Below are positions 47,635 through 57,799 of a DNA stretch of 64,000 nucleotides, piece after piece. Both the position numbers and the translations under genes were made by a program. The stretch's first letter is position 1. Each line of letters starts with the position of its first letter. The notes beneath the pieces were generated by a model. The model was not told where the DNA came from. It was given only the letters and a program-made list of their open reading frames with translations, and did not search any database. This DNA comes from Ashinkailepas kermadecensis (taxonomy: Eukaryota; Arthropoda; Thecostraca; Neolepadidae): assembly GCA_034440615.1 (NCBI GenBank), contig JAOTOM010005150.1, forward strand, positions 970,001-1,034,000, read 5' to 3'.

Positions 47635-47949
47635 AGAAATTGGTGTGATTTCATCTTGATACACAGTCGTGTTGTGATTGGCTACAAAGCTGCTGTCAAG
47701 GCTGCCACATATGTTGCCCGTAGCGGCCGCCCAGTTCGTCTGTCACCTTGGCCCGGGAGACTTAACCGATACACATACACCTTCTCACGAATCACTAATA
47801 GCCACGCTGAAGCCCAAGGGCCTGTAAACGCCAGGTGCTGCTGCTACCGGTTGTACAGCTGAGGTGACGGAACTGCCTTTGACAGCGTATGTAAGCTGTA
47901 GGTAATGACGGGGACACCCGTGATTGGGCCCAGGTCACCTGTCGGTTCC

Positions 47950-48036
47950 AGGCCACCAGCAGTGCTGGATCCGGGACACCACCAGTGCTGGGTCAGAGAG
48001 ACCAGCAGTGCTGGGTCCGGGAGACCAGCAGTGTCC
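47950..48036. repeat. ~23-bp minisatellite (ACCAGCAGTGCTGGGTCCGG)
   Basis: Four diverged units with the internal palindrome CCAGCAGTGCTGG. Confidence 0.8.
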
Positions 48037-48164
48037 AACTGGCATGATCGGTGGTTGCATTATTGAGCGTGCTCGCCGATTGACGCGACCGCCGGACCAC
48101 TCTAGGATCAGCGCCGCCACGTCCGTTGCGACATGACCCAATGGCGAGTCGGCGCTATCATGCC

Positions 48165-48530
48165 GGATCCCCACAGGAGCTCCGGGATGCTGATCGTAGC
48201 CCAAGCTGTCGAAGGTCCCCAAAATATTTTCGGTGTACTGACCGCGACCCAAAATGCTGAGGGCTCCCACAAGAGCCCTGGTATGCTGACCGCAACTCAA
48301 GCTGTCGGGGGTCCCGACAAGAGCCCCGGTATACTGACCGCGACCCAAGTTGCCGAGGGTTCCCACAGCTCCGGTATGCTGACCGCAACCAAAGCTGCCG
48401 AGGGTTCTCACAGCCCCGGTATGCTGAGCGCAACCCAGCTGCCGAGGGTTCTCACAGGAGTCCCGGTATGCTGAGCGCAACCCACCTGCCGAGGGTTCTC
48501 ACAGGAGTCCCGGTATGCTGAGCAGTTGTT
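48165..48530. repeat. ~40-50-bp minisatellite (GAGGGTTCTCACAGGAG / CCCGGTATGCTGA)
   Basis: About eight units. Each has GCCGAGGGTTCTCACAG, a CCCGGTATGCTGACCGC part and a CAACCCAA linker, with indels that change unit length. The last two units are the most alike, so expansion is recent at the 3' end. Confidence 0.85.
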
Positions 48531-48534
48531 GAAT

Positions 48535-49012
48535 ATGATTGTTTACCTACCTGCCTACCTGTCTGTCGTCTACCTACATTTACGTTCTGTGGGCTACCTA
48601 CCTACCTACATTTACGTGTAACTTTTTTGCACTTGATGTTGGCTCAGGTACGTAGGTACCTACCAATGATATAATACTTTTGTGGTGCAGCTGCAAGATG
48701 TATATCCAGACCCGAAATTCTAAGTAAAGTTAATGGTGGAGGTTGTTGAATATGATTGTTTACCTGACTACCTGTCTGTCGTCTACCTGCCTACCTCCCT
48801 ACCTGTCTGCATGTCTGCCCGTCTGTTGGTGGAGGTTGTTGAATATGATTGAGTGTGGCATAAGTAATATGAATAATTCCCCTTTACCCATACTAATGGG
48901 CATACAGAATAGAACATGCTTTATGCGCCTGTTTACCTGCCTACCTGTCTGTGCACCTGCCTGCCTACCTGTCTGCATGTCTGCCCGTCTGTTGGTGGAG
49001 GTTGTCGAATAT
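48535..49012. repeat. CTACCTACCTGTCTGT / TGGTGGAGGTTGTTGAATAT composite repeat
   Basis: CTACCTGCCTACCTGTCTG tracts alternate with GGTGGAGGTTGTTGAATATG, which occurs three times (48735, 48829, 48993) with a fourth partial copy at 48525. The two components therefore form one longer higher-order unit. Confidence 0.8.
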
Positions 49013-49079
49013 GAGGCCGAAAAATTTGTTTCGGACTATTCTGGTTTTCTGGCTCTCACCTGGTTGGCCATGATGTCAT

Positions 49080-49275
49080 ATTTTTGGCCATGATGTCATA
49101 AAATTATGAAAAATATAATTAAAAAAAAAATATAAAAAAATACTCTTGTTTTTAATTATCTTTTTTATCTGGCTTTTTTCATGAATTTTTTTTACCTTAC
49201 AACATTTTTTCTTTTACTTAAAATTTTTTTCTGAAAACTTATTTTAAAAAAAAATAATATTTTTTAATATAGGAT
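49080..49275. other. A/T homopolymer-rich stretch
   Basis: Runs of A and T with almost no G/C. No gene or structured repeat. Confidence 0.7.
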
Positions 49276-49775
49276 AAGAAGCTCGCGAAGCGAGCAGCAT
49301 AGTTCAGTAAGCCGGCGGCAGCCGGCGCATCTGAACTAGTTATTCATGATTACGGAAGTGAGGTTGGCTTGTGAATAACTAGGAATGATGGACGCATTAA
49401 CGTGCTAAGCAGTGGTCAAATTGTTGTGTTGATTTTCATTCCAGGTTCAGCTGTACCTAGTTTGGGCTTGGATATAGGAGCAAAATGGAAGCGACACATA
49501 TAATCAACTTTGCGAAATGTAGTCCTAGCTTTCCTTCACAACTAGACAGAGTGATGTATTTTTTTTCCAGAATGAACCAAATGATAAGAACTTGAGAGAT
49601 TCATGAAGGAGAAATAAGTATGTTCAGTTTAGCACGAATCAACGCCAGTGCACTTTCCAGCGGGAAAGGGAGGTTATAAGGCTTTTGAGAATCATGCTGT
49701 TATTGATGACTGAGATCCGGAAGGGGGCAACTCTTCATCGGACAATAGGCAGTACTCCACACCGGCCCGAGTTTG
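49276..49775. other. Intron 1 sequence, nothing recognised
   Basis: Unique-looking sequence before the 43-bp array. A small CGCGAAGCGAGC and GCCGGCGGCAGCCGGC palindromic patch lies at about 49283-49328. Confidence 0.5.
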
Positions 49776-50636
49776 CTGATTGTGTATGCCCCACGTCTGC
49801 TGGTGTGTCACGAGTGTGCTGATTGTGTATGCCCCACGTCGGCTCGTGTGTCACGAGTGTGCTGATTGTGTATGCCCCACGTCTGCTGGTGTGTCACGAG
49901 TGTGCTGATTGTGTATGCCCCACGTCGGCTCGTGTGTCACGAGTGTGCTGATTGTGTATGCCCCACGTCGGCTCGTGTGTCACGAGTGTGCTGATTGTGT
50001 ATGCCCCACGTCTGCTGGTGTGTCCCGAGTGTGCTGATTGTGTATGCCCCACGTCGGCTCGTGTGTCCCGAGTGTGCTGATTGTGTATGCCCCACGTCGG
50101 CTCGTGTGTCACGAGTGTGCTGATTGTGTATGCCCCACGTCTGCTGGTGTGTCCCGAGTGTGCTGATTGTGTATGCCCCACGTCTGCTGGTGTGTCCCGA
50201 GTGTGCTGATTGTGTATGCCCCACGTCTGCTGGTGTGTCACGAGTGTGCTGATTGTGTATGCCCCACGTCTGCTGGTGTGTCACGAGTGTGCTGATTGTG
50301 TATGCCCCACGTCTGCTGGTGTGTCACGAGTGTGCTGATTGTGAATGCCCCACGTCGGCTCGTGTGTCACGAGTGTGCTGATTGTGTATGCCCCACGTCT
50401 GCTGGTGTGTCCCGAGTGTGCTGATTGTGTATGCCCCACGTCGGTTCGTGTGTCACGAGTGTGCTGATTGTATATGCCCCACGTCTGCTGGTGTGTCCCG
50501 AGTGTGCTGATTGTGTATGCCCCACGTCGGCTCGTGTGTCACGAGTGTGCTGATTGTGTATGCCCCACGTCGGCTCGTGTGTCACGAGTGTGCTGATTGT
50601 GTATGCCCCACGTCTGCTGGTGTGTCCCGAGTGTGC
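49776..50636. repeat. 43-bp minisatellite, twenty units
   Basis: The unit is TGTGCTGATTGTGTATGCCC then CACGTCGGCTCGTGTGTCACGA, exactly 43 bp throughout. Variants alternate at two places: GTCGGCTCG or GTCTGCTGG, and TCACGAG or TCCCGAG. Since 43 is not divisible by 3, long frames shift every unit, yet three-unit (129-bp) frames stay open on the minus strand. Unit identity is very high, which indicates recent amplification. Confidence 0.96.
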
Positions 50637-50734
50637 ATTGTTTCACGTCAGTTAGAAAGTACGGAGTGCGCTTCACGTCAGCTCGTGTGTTCCGAGCAGG
50701 GTTGAAACAGATAGGCAGTTCTAGGATTTATACC

Positions 50735-50945
50735 ATCCATAACATTATCCTCTCCGGAAAATTATCCTCTCATTTTTCGCATTAGGACGTAAAATGGTGC
50801 TGTTTGACAATGAACTGCTTCGTGATCAAGTGTTCAAGATTGACTGGAAAGCACAAACTGAGATTCCGATGCCACATGTTTGAGGAAAAATGTCTTCTCC
50901 TTATTAGATTAGCTAGAAATTATCCTCCACATTCATGACAGTCAG
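50735..50945 (+). repeat. Dispersed repeat R1, copy 3
   Basis: Directly follows the 43-bp array. ACATTATCCTCTCCGG, TGGTGCTGTTTGACAATG, CACAAACTGAGATTCCGATG and TTATCCTCCACATTCATGAC match the other R1 copies. Confidence 0.65.
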
Positions 50946-51001
50946 CTCGTGCGATCCGCGTGTGCGGTGTTTGACGTCAGCACGAGCATTTGTCACGCGT
51001 A

Positions 51002-51427
51002 TCGGCCAGTGTGAGTCGGTCAGACTAGGACATCCGTAGCTCAGTGGAGCCGGCCGGTGATCCCCCACTGTCGGCCAGTGTGAGCCGGTCACACTAGGAC
51101 ATCCGTAGCTCAGTGGAGCCGGCCGGTGATCCCCGACTGTCGGCCAGTGTGAGCCGGTCAGACTAGGACATCGGTAGCTCAGTGGAGCCGGCCGGTGATC
51201 CCAGACTGTCGGCCAGTGTGAGTCGGTCAGACTAGGACATCCGTAACTCAGTGGAGCCGGCCGATGATCCCAGACTGTCGGCCAGTGTGAGCCGGTCAGA
51301 CTGGGACATCCGTAGCTCAGTGGAGCCGGCCAGTTCCCAGACTGTCGGCTAGTGTGAGCCGGTCAGACTAGAACAGCTAGTGTGTGGAGCAGCCAGTGGA
51401 GCCGGCCGGTGATCCCAGACTGTCGCA
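51002..51427. repeat. 69-bp minisatellite, six units, ending just before exon 2
   Basis: Units starting TCGGCCAGTGTGAGCCGGTC occur at 51002, 51071, 51140, 51209, 51278 and 51345 (the last shortened by 2 bp). Each contains ACATCCGTAGCTCAGTGGAG and CCGGCCGGTGATCCC. A rearranged seventh unit ends about 30 bp before the exon 2 acceptor, so the branch-point region lies in or beside the array. Confidence 0.95.
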
Positions 51428-51458
51428 TCCAACACTGATACCGCTTCCCTGTCCACAG

Positions 51459-51563
51459 CTGGTGGGCGGCGAGTTCGACATGGAGCTCAACTTCGTGGTG
51501 CAGGACGCCGGCAACATCTTGCACATGCTGGAGGTGCTCGACCACTGCTCCGTCAAACTGCAG
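51459..51563 (+). CDS. Neurobeachin/LRBA-family protein, coding exon 2
   Basis: Thirty-five codons, phase 0 at both ends, beginning [19 protein letters not shown] and ending CSVKLQ. The acceptor is CCACAG (AG at 51457-51458) after a C/T-rich tract, and the donor is GTGGGC at 51564. Joined to exon 1 it gives VLHL-LVGGEFD, which matches the conserved family block (LLVGGEFD followed by a 'NFIIQDAE'-like stretch and a 'HC' motif). This part lies in the N-terminal alpha-helical, armadillo-like region ahead of the ConA-like domain. A 69-bp minisatellite ends about 30 bp before the acceptor. A stop codon lies 24 bp past the donor, so read-through would truncate the protein. Confidence 0.9.
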
Positions 51564-51984
51564 GTGGGCGGCCGGCCAGGCCAGTGAACACAGCGCCGCC
51601 GCGTCCGGCGTCCGACGCCCTACACCTCGCGTGTCATGTCCGGACGTCTCCATGCTAAGTGTCATGCTCCATGTATAATGTCCTGCTTCCCTTGCCCCAA
51701 GTCGTCGTTCCACGTCACCTCTTTCGAGGCACCAAACCGGACCCACGATTATCCAATGATGTGGGGTCAAGTGATGCGGGGTAGACAGGTAGTTGGGGTG
51801 ATTTGGATAATTGTTAATATGAATAACTAATTAATAAATAAATATAACTATAAATAATAAACAATAATTGGGGTGATGGTGATTGGACTAAGAAGACTGT
51901 TCAAGCAATGTGCACAAGCAAGCTAACGAGGTGGCTTGGCGTAGGCGGGTTACCCGTGTGTCGTGGGGTAGACAAGCTGCTCGG

Positions 51985-53742
51985 ATGATGCAGTGTAGTG
52001 GGCTGCTGAAGTGATGTGTGGTGGTGACGCAGTGTAGTGGGCTGTTGAAGTGATGTGTGGTGGTGACGCAGTGTAGTAGGCTGCTGAAGTGGTGTGTGGT
52101 GGTGACGCAGTGTAGTGGGCTGTTGAAGTGATGTGTGGTGGTGACGCAGTGTAGTGGGCTGCTGAAGTGATGTGTGGTGGTGACGCAGTGTAGTGGGCTG
52201 CTGAAGTGATGTGTGGTGGTGACGCAGTGTAGTAGGCTGCTGAAGTGATGTGTGGTGGTGACGCAGTGTAGTAGGCTGCTGAAGTGATGTGTGGTGGTGA
52301 CGCAGTGCAGTGGGCTGCTGAAGTGATGTGTGGTGGTGACGCAGTGTAGTAGGCTGCTGAAGTGATGTGTGGTGGTGACGCATTGTAGTAGGCTGCTGAA
52401 GTGATGTGTGGTGGTGACGCAGTGTAGTGGGCTGCTGAAGTGATGTGTGGTGGTGACGCAGTGTAGTAGGCTGCTGAAGTGGTGTGTGGTGGTGACGCAG
52501 TGTAGTGGGCTGCTGAAGTGATGTGTGGTGGTGACGCAGTGTAGTGGGCTGCTGAAGTGATGTGTGGTGGTGACGCAGTGTAGTGGGCTGCTGAAGTGAT
52601 GTGTGGTGGTGACGCAGTGTAGTAGGCTGCTGAAGTGATGTGTGGTGGTGACGCATTGTAGTAGGCTGCTGAAGTGATGTGTGGTGGTGATGCAGTGTAG
52701 TGGGCTGCTGAAGTGACGTGTGGTGGTGATGCAGTGTAGTGGGCTGCTGAAGTGATGTGTGGTGGTGACGCAGTGTAGTGGGCTGCTGAAGTGATGTGTG
52801 GTGGTGACGCAGTGTAGTAGGCTGCTGAAGTGATGTGTGGTGGTGACGCATTGTAGTAGGCTGCTGAAGTGGTGTGTGGTGGTGACGCAGTGCAGTGGGC
52901 TGCTGAAGTGATGTGTGGTGGTGACGCAGTGTAGTAGGCTGCTGAAGTGATGTGTGGTGGTGACGCATTGTAGTAGGCTGCTGAAGTGATGTGTGGTGGT
53001 GACGCAGTGTAGTGGGCTGCTGAAGTGATGTGTGGTGGTGACGCAGTGTAGTAGGCTGCTGAAGTGATGTGTGGTGGTGACGCAGTGTAGTGGGCTGCTG
53101 AAGTGATGTGTGGTGGTGACGCAGTGTAGTAGGCTGCTGAAGTGATGTGTGGTGGTGACGCAGTGTAGTGGGCTGCTGAAGTGATGTGTGGTGGTGACGC
53201 AGTGTAGTAGGCTGCTGAAGTGATGTGTGGTGGTGACGCATTGTAGTAGGCTGCTGAAGTGACGTGTGGTGGTGACGCAGTGTAGTGGGCTGTTGAAGTG
53301 ATGTGTGGTGGTGACGCAGTGTAGTGGGCTGCTGAAGTGATGTGTGGTGGTGACGCAGTGTAGTAGGCTGCTGAAGTGATGTGTGGTGGTGACGCAGTGT
53401 AGTGGGCTGCTGAAGTGACGTGTGGTGGTGACGCAGTGTAGTGGGCTGTTGAAGTGATGTGTGGTGGTGACGCAGTGTAGTGGGCTGCTGAAGTGATGTG
53501 TGGTGGTGACGCAGTGTAGTAGGCTGCTGAAGTGATGTGTGGTGGTGACGCAGTGCAGTGGGCTGCTGAAGTGATGTGTGGTGGTGACGCAGTGTAGTAG
53601 GCTGCTGAAGTGATGTGTGGTGGTGACGCATTGTAGTAGGCTGCTGAAGTGATGTGTGGTGGTGATGCAGTGTAGTGGGCTGCTGAAGTGATGTGTGGTG
53701 GTGACGCAGTTTAGTGGGCTGCTGAAGTGATGTGGGGTAGAC
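51985..53742. repeat. 39-bp minisatellite, about 45 units
   Basis: The unit TGATGTGTGGTGGTGACGCA+GTGTAGTGGGCTGCTGAAG repeats about 45 times. Variants GTGTAGTGGG, GTGTAGTAGG, GTGCAGTGGG and ATTGTAGTAGG recur in runs: the order GTGCAG, GTGTAGTAGG, ATTGTAG appears near 52305-52400, 52880-52980 and 53545-53635, so blocks of units were copied together. Length 39 = 13 codons keeps a 576-codon minus-strand frame open (HHHTSLQQPTTLR repeat). I regard this as a by-product. Confidence 0.97.
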
Positions 53743-54550
53743 GGGCGTTTGAAGTGATACTATTGGGTAGATGTGCCTCCTCTGCCGTCCGGGATCTTCC
53801 GTTCTGTGAGCAGAAACCCGGTGCCCAGTTCAATTGCTGCACAGTTGCGAACGATATGACTGATTACGGGCGAAGACGAATCTCAAGCTCGCTCTCGTGT
53901 GCAACCAAAAAAGTACTTACGGAGATGGTGAAGACCGAGCGAGCCTACTCTCGTGCACGTACGAGAAGTGTATCTACGATTAACCAGGCGTGATCCAGTG
54001 ATACTCGTCATACTTGTGAAACCCTGATAGCCTTTTCCTTGAATCGTTTGAAGTCTTCACTCGGAATTAGGCCCGCGTTTTACTACCTTTTCACTACATT
54101 TCAACTCCTTTCGACTTCCATCGGAGCATTGCCACGGTAGTACTTGCAATGTTTGCTTAAAAGAAGAATGTTTTTACGATACCTTTGGGTCACCACAAGT
54201 GACGTGAGAGCGCGGAGCACTACTTGTGGTGGTCGCGACTGCGCTACTCTGTCGACAAGGGTCTGCTGCCCGACCCTGCGCCTGCGACATGAGTGCCCCG
54301 CCGTCCGCCTCCTGCCCTCGCTCGTCCGGTGCCGTTAATGGCGTCCTGGCTCTGATAATCGTGTGTGGCTGATGCTGGCACGGCGCTGAGCCTCTCAATT
54401 CTGACATCGTCTGGTTGGCCGGTTACTATCGATGGTGTTGACGATATCCAGTTTGCTGTGTGGATATTCAGTGCGGTGCCTCGTTTTTGTTTGTCCGTAC
54501 ATGGTGCGCCAATAGTGCCTTAGTGTGACCGTGCCTCGTGCTGTCGACAG
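53743..54550. other. End of intron 2, nothing recognised
   Basis: Mixed unique-looking sequence, with no motif beyond the exon 3 acceptor. Confidence 0.5.
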
Positions 54551-54677
54551 GCCGAGATTTGGAGCGTGTTCACGTGCATCCTGCGCAAGTCGATGCGCAA
54601 CATGCAGGCGTGTGTGGAGGTGGGCCTCATCGAGCACGTGCTGCGCCGGCTGCCCAAGACTGACACCATCGTGGCTG
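54551..54677 (+). CDS. Neurobeachin/LRBA-family protein, coding exon 3
   Basis: Forty-two codons plus one base (starts phase 0, ends phase 1). It begins [17 protein letters not shown] and runs to PKTDTIVA. It follows the family pattern QAEIWS.F.AILRKS.RN..... EVGLIE..L very closely, which makes it the strongest single piece of evidence for the assignment. The acceptor is TCGACAG (AG at 54549-54550) and the donor is GGTAAGT (GT at 54678). The donor is unusual because it forms the first unit of a ~24-bp tandem array that continues for about 130 bp into the intron. Confidence 0.92.
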
Positions 54678-54812
54678 GTAAGTACCGCTCAGAGTGCGCC
54701 AGTACGTACCGCTCTGGGTGCGCCGGCACGTACCGCTCGGGGTACGCCACTACACACTGCTCGGTGTACGCCGGTACGTACCGCTCGGGGTGGCCGGTAC
54801 GTACCGCTCGGA
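54676..54812. repeat. ~24-bp minisatellite that includes the exon 3 splice donor
   Basis: The donor context GGTAAGTACCGCTC is followed by AGTACGTACCGCTC, GGCACGTACCGCTC, CTACACACTGCTC, GGTACGTACCGCTC and again GGTACGTACCGCTC, each with a GGGTGCGCC-type linker. The true donor is thus the first unit, and later units carry weaker GTACGT donor-like sites. Confidence 0.9.
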
Positions 54813-55610
54813 CAGTCATCGATAACTGACTTGGGACCAGCTTGCTCACTCGGTGAGATGGCCGATTTTGAGCACCCAAAACTCCGAGCAATCCAAGACC
54901 GTTTGCGTGCAGTGCCCCGGACGTACATGAGCTGGTTTCCCGTAAATGTGTCCTTCAAACAAGCGTACCATTAGTATAAATCACCCATTTTCTTCGAATC
55001 CCTAAGATAGCTCGTGATTGGCTACGGTCACAAAAAGTGATCATGGTGCCGAAGAGTTGATAGACGTCAAATAGGACTGCGTCATATCCAGAGCTTACGT
55101 AGCAATCGCGATGAATTGAAACAGCTGCAAAATCGAACAGAAGTCTGTTAAGACAACGATATAAATATTTTCATTAGTCACGTATCAGCAATTTTCAAGA
55201 GGCTTTTCAAGACACCATTAGGGCACTCTTAGGGCAGCCTAAGCTAATTTTGAATTGGCAGCATCAGGGGAAGATACATCCTACTATATTACGATTTTTT
55301 TTACAGTACCTACATGCGTCTACAACGTGGGCCACCCTACACGCGTTGTCATGCCTTGACCATTTCCAAAAGTTCCTAGATCCTGCGACTTTCGATAGGA
55401 CAATAACACGGCTTTTCAAATAACTTGACGATCTGTAGCCAGGGGAATATCCAGCTTTCCAGTGGACTGTGGGGTGTCTACGACCGAGCCGTCAATACCG
55501 CCAATATTACTATAGTCGATATTATATCCGACACTACTGCTGGCACTACCGCGCCGTGGCCACCGCTGATGGCACAACAGCTGACACTATGGCGGGCACT
55601 ATAGCCGACC
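54813..55610. other. Intron 3 sequence, nothing recognised
   Basis: Unique-looking sequence. Short TATT/ACTACCGCC words at 55490-55600 are mildly repetitive (GGCACTA, GACACTA). Confidence 0.5.
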
Positions 55611-55613
55611 TTG

Positions 55614-56730
55614 GCAGCTGGAGGGCTTCCTCTGTTCTATCAGACAGACTATGGACCCGGTGACACCAGTACACTGTCGGCCTCGACATTTATAGCCAAC
55701 TTAGGCAGCTGGTGGGTTCGCTCTGTTCCATCAGTGACAGACTATGCACATGGTGACGTCAGTACATTGTCAGCCTTGACATTTATAGCCAACTTTAGCA
55801 CCTGGTGGGTTCGCTCTGTTCAATCAGTGACAGACTATGTACATGGTAACGCCAGTACATTGTGAGCCTTGACATTTATAGCCGACCCTGGCAGCTGGTG
55901 GGTTCGCTTTGTTCCATCAGTGACAGACTATGGACCCGGTGACACCAGTACATTGTCGGCCTTGACATTTATAGCCGACCCTGGCAGCTGGTGGGCTCGC
56001 TTTGTTCCATCAGTGACAGACTGTACATGGTGACGCCAGTACATTGTCAGCTGGTGGGCTCCCTCTGTTCCATCAGTGACAGACTGTACATGGTGATGCC
56101 AGTACATTGTCAGCTGGTGGGCTCCCTCTGTTCCATCAGTGACAGACTGTACATGGTGACGCCAGTACATTGTCAGCTGGTGGGCTCGCTTTGTTCCATC
56201 AGTGACAGACTGTACACGGTGACGCCAGTACATTGTCAGCTGGTGGGCTCCTCTGTTCCATCAGTGACAGACTGTACACGGTGACGCCAGTACATTGTCA
56301 GCTGGTGGGCTCCCTCTGTTCCATCAGTGACAGACTGTACACGGTGACGCCAGTACATTGTCAGCTGGTGGGCTCCCTCTGTTCCATCAGTGACAGACTG
56401 TACATGGTGACGCCAGTACATTGTCAGCTGGTGGGCTCGCTTTGTTCCATCAGTGACAGACTGTACACGGTGACGCCAGTACATTGTCAGCTGGTGGGCT
56501 CCCTCTGTTCCATCAGTGACAGACTGTACATGGTGACGCCAGTACATTGTCAGCTGGTGGGCTCGCTTTGTTCCATCAGTGACAGACTGTACACGGTGAC
56601 GCCAGTACATTGTCAGCTGGTGGGCTCGCTTTGTTCCATCAGTGACAGACTGTACACGGTGACGCCAGTACATTGTCAGCTGGTGGGCTCGCTTTGTTCC
56701 ATCAGTGACAGACTGTACACGGTGACAGAC
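55614..56730. repeat. Satellite array with 92-bp and 63-bp forms of the same unit
   Basis: The first four units (55615, 55706, 55799, 55892) are 91-93 bp and include CTTGACATTTATAGCC. From about 55984 the units lack that ~29-bp part and are 63 bp (CAGCTGGTGGGCTCCCTCTG, TTCCATCAGTGACAGACTGT, ACACGGTGACGCCAGTACAT). About eleven short units follow. Variants CTCCCTCTG/CTCGCTTTG and ACATGG/ACACGG alternate. 63 is divisible by 3, so both strands stay open for 170-180 codons. Confidence 0.95.
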
Positions 56731-57098
56731 CCGGCAACCTGTCAGGGACATGCTTTGACTTTTTGCAGACAGTGTTGACTCATAACGTGATATCCATGTA
56801 ACTTCACAACATAAAGCTGGTAACCGTTACTGTTTTCACCTTAGTCGATTCCTGGTATCTATGCCTGGTATCCTGCCAGATGATAAGTTTCCTCTGTCAA
56901 TATCGACTTGTCCACACTTTCCTGGCATATTGCCAAATTGTTTCGACGCCATCAGGGATTTTGACGCTACTCCCGACTCTGCTCAAAATGAATTTCAGGA
57001 CTCTGCACTAGTAGGTCTGATATTCAGAGCTCACCCACCATCCTACCTTCTCACGTCAAGCCTGGCGCACAGATTTACAGTTGCTCGGCTGGGACACC
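56731..57098. other. Intron 3 sequence between arrays
   Basis: Unique-looking sequence with CCTGGTATC and CCTGGCATAT words. Nothing recognised. Confidence 0.5.
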
Positions 57099-57440
57099 TC
57101 TGCGCTGCAGCCGCGCGGTGTGCGGCCACCGCCAGTCACTGACAACATCTGCGCTTCAGCCGCGCGGTGTGCGGCCACCGCCAGTCACTGACAACATCTG
57201 CGCTTCAGCCGCGCGGTGTGCGGCCACCGCCAGTCACTGACAACATCTGCGCTGCAGCCACGCGGTGTGCGGCCACCGCCAGTCACTGACAATATCTGCG
57301 CTTCAGCCGCGCGGTGTGCGGCCACCGCCAGTCACTGACAACATCTGCGCTGCAGCCACGCGGTGTGCGGCCACCGCCAGTCACTGACAATATCTGCGCT
57401 TCAGCCGCGCGGTGTGCAGCCACCGCCAGTCACTGACAAC
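57099..57440. repeat. 49-bp minisatellite, seven units
   Basis: The unit ACAACATCTGCGCTTCAGCC+GCGCGGTGTGCGGCCACCGC+CAGTCACTG has a constant 49-bp period (CGGTGTGCG at 57113, 57162, 57211 and onward). Variants TTCAGCCGCG and TGCAGCCACG alternate in the later units, indicating duplication of a two-unit block. Confidence 0.95.
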
Positions 57441-57523
57441 ATCTGCGTTGCGCAGTCGATGGTGCACTGTCGGTTTTCTGAGTGATGACCTTGCTGTGGC
57501 TATGCGAAGCCGACCGTGTGATT

Positions 57524-57695
57524 TTTGGGCCGCGTTTGCTCAGTCGGTAGGGCTTTGGACTCTTGATCGTAGAATGGTGGGCTCGAATTCCACTACCGGC
57601 GGGATTACCAAGCCCACCCGCGATCAATCGTCGTGACAGGTTGGCGACGCTATGTAGCCTAGCGGGCGAATGCGTCGGAATTGAACCCACGGTTC
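57524..57695 (+). mobile_element. SINE family B copy
   Basis: The head TTGCTCAGTCGGTAGGGCTT, GGACTCTTGATC (tRNA-Lys(CTT)-like anticodon region) and GGTGGGCTCGAATTCCACTA (B box) is followed by the body CGCGATCAATCGTCGTGACA, GGTTGGCGACGCTATGTAGC and GAATGCGTCGGAATTG. No clean target duplication was found, so the copy is older than the one at 29.36 kb. Confidence 0.85.
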
Positions 57696-57756
57696 TTCCT
57701 CTCGCGTGTTTTGATCTTGTTGCAACAAGTGTCAGATGGCCCGAGTTGGATGTGAT

Positions 57757-57775
57757 ATATATATATATATATGTA
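57757..57775. repeat. Short (AT)n
   Basis: About eight TA units. Confidence 0.9.
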
Positions 57776-57799
57776 TGTCTGTGTGTGTTAAATATATGC

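Larger units (their letters stand above)
30359..51458 (+). other. Intron 1 of the neurobeachin-family gene
   Basis: This 21.1-kb interval between matching phase-0 splice sites holds the paired Penelope-like elements, a SINE with target duplication, several dispersed repeats and five or more tandem arrays. No additional in-frame exon of the family is expected, because exons 1 and 2 join directly inside a conserved block. No other host gene was recognised within it. Confidence 0.8.
51564..54550 (+). other. Intron 2 of the neurobeachin-family gene
   Basis: Phase-0 intron of 3.0 kb. About 1.75 kb of it is a 39-bp minisatellite. The remaining parts (51570-51985 and 53742-54549) are unique-looking sequence in which I see no gene or recognised repeat. 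Confidence 0.85.

Noticed and set aside
47211..47862. 147- and 194-codon ORFs on both strands
   Set aside because: Both are the 24-bp array read in frames kept open because the unit is a multiple of three.
49776..50636. CRISPR-like array (regular 43-bp spacing)
   Set aside because: There are no unique spacers: the whole 43-bp unit repeats. It is a eukaryotic minisatellite in an intron.
51901..53631. 576-codon minus-strand ORF as a real His/Gln-rich protein
   Set aside because: It is entirely a 39-bp minisatellite inside an intron of a gene on the other strand. No start context, domain or splice support.
56233..56778. 181-codon + and 171-codon - ORFs
   Set aside because: By-products of the 63-bp satellite. 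The same sequence is open on both strands.
57524..57600. Genuine tRNA-Lys gene
   Set aside because: Diverged stems, and it continues into the SINE B body.
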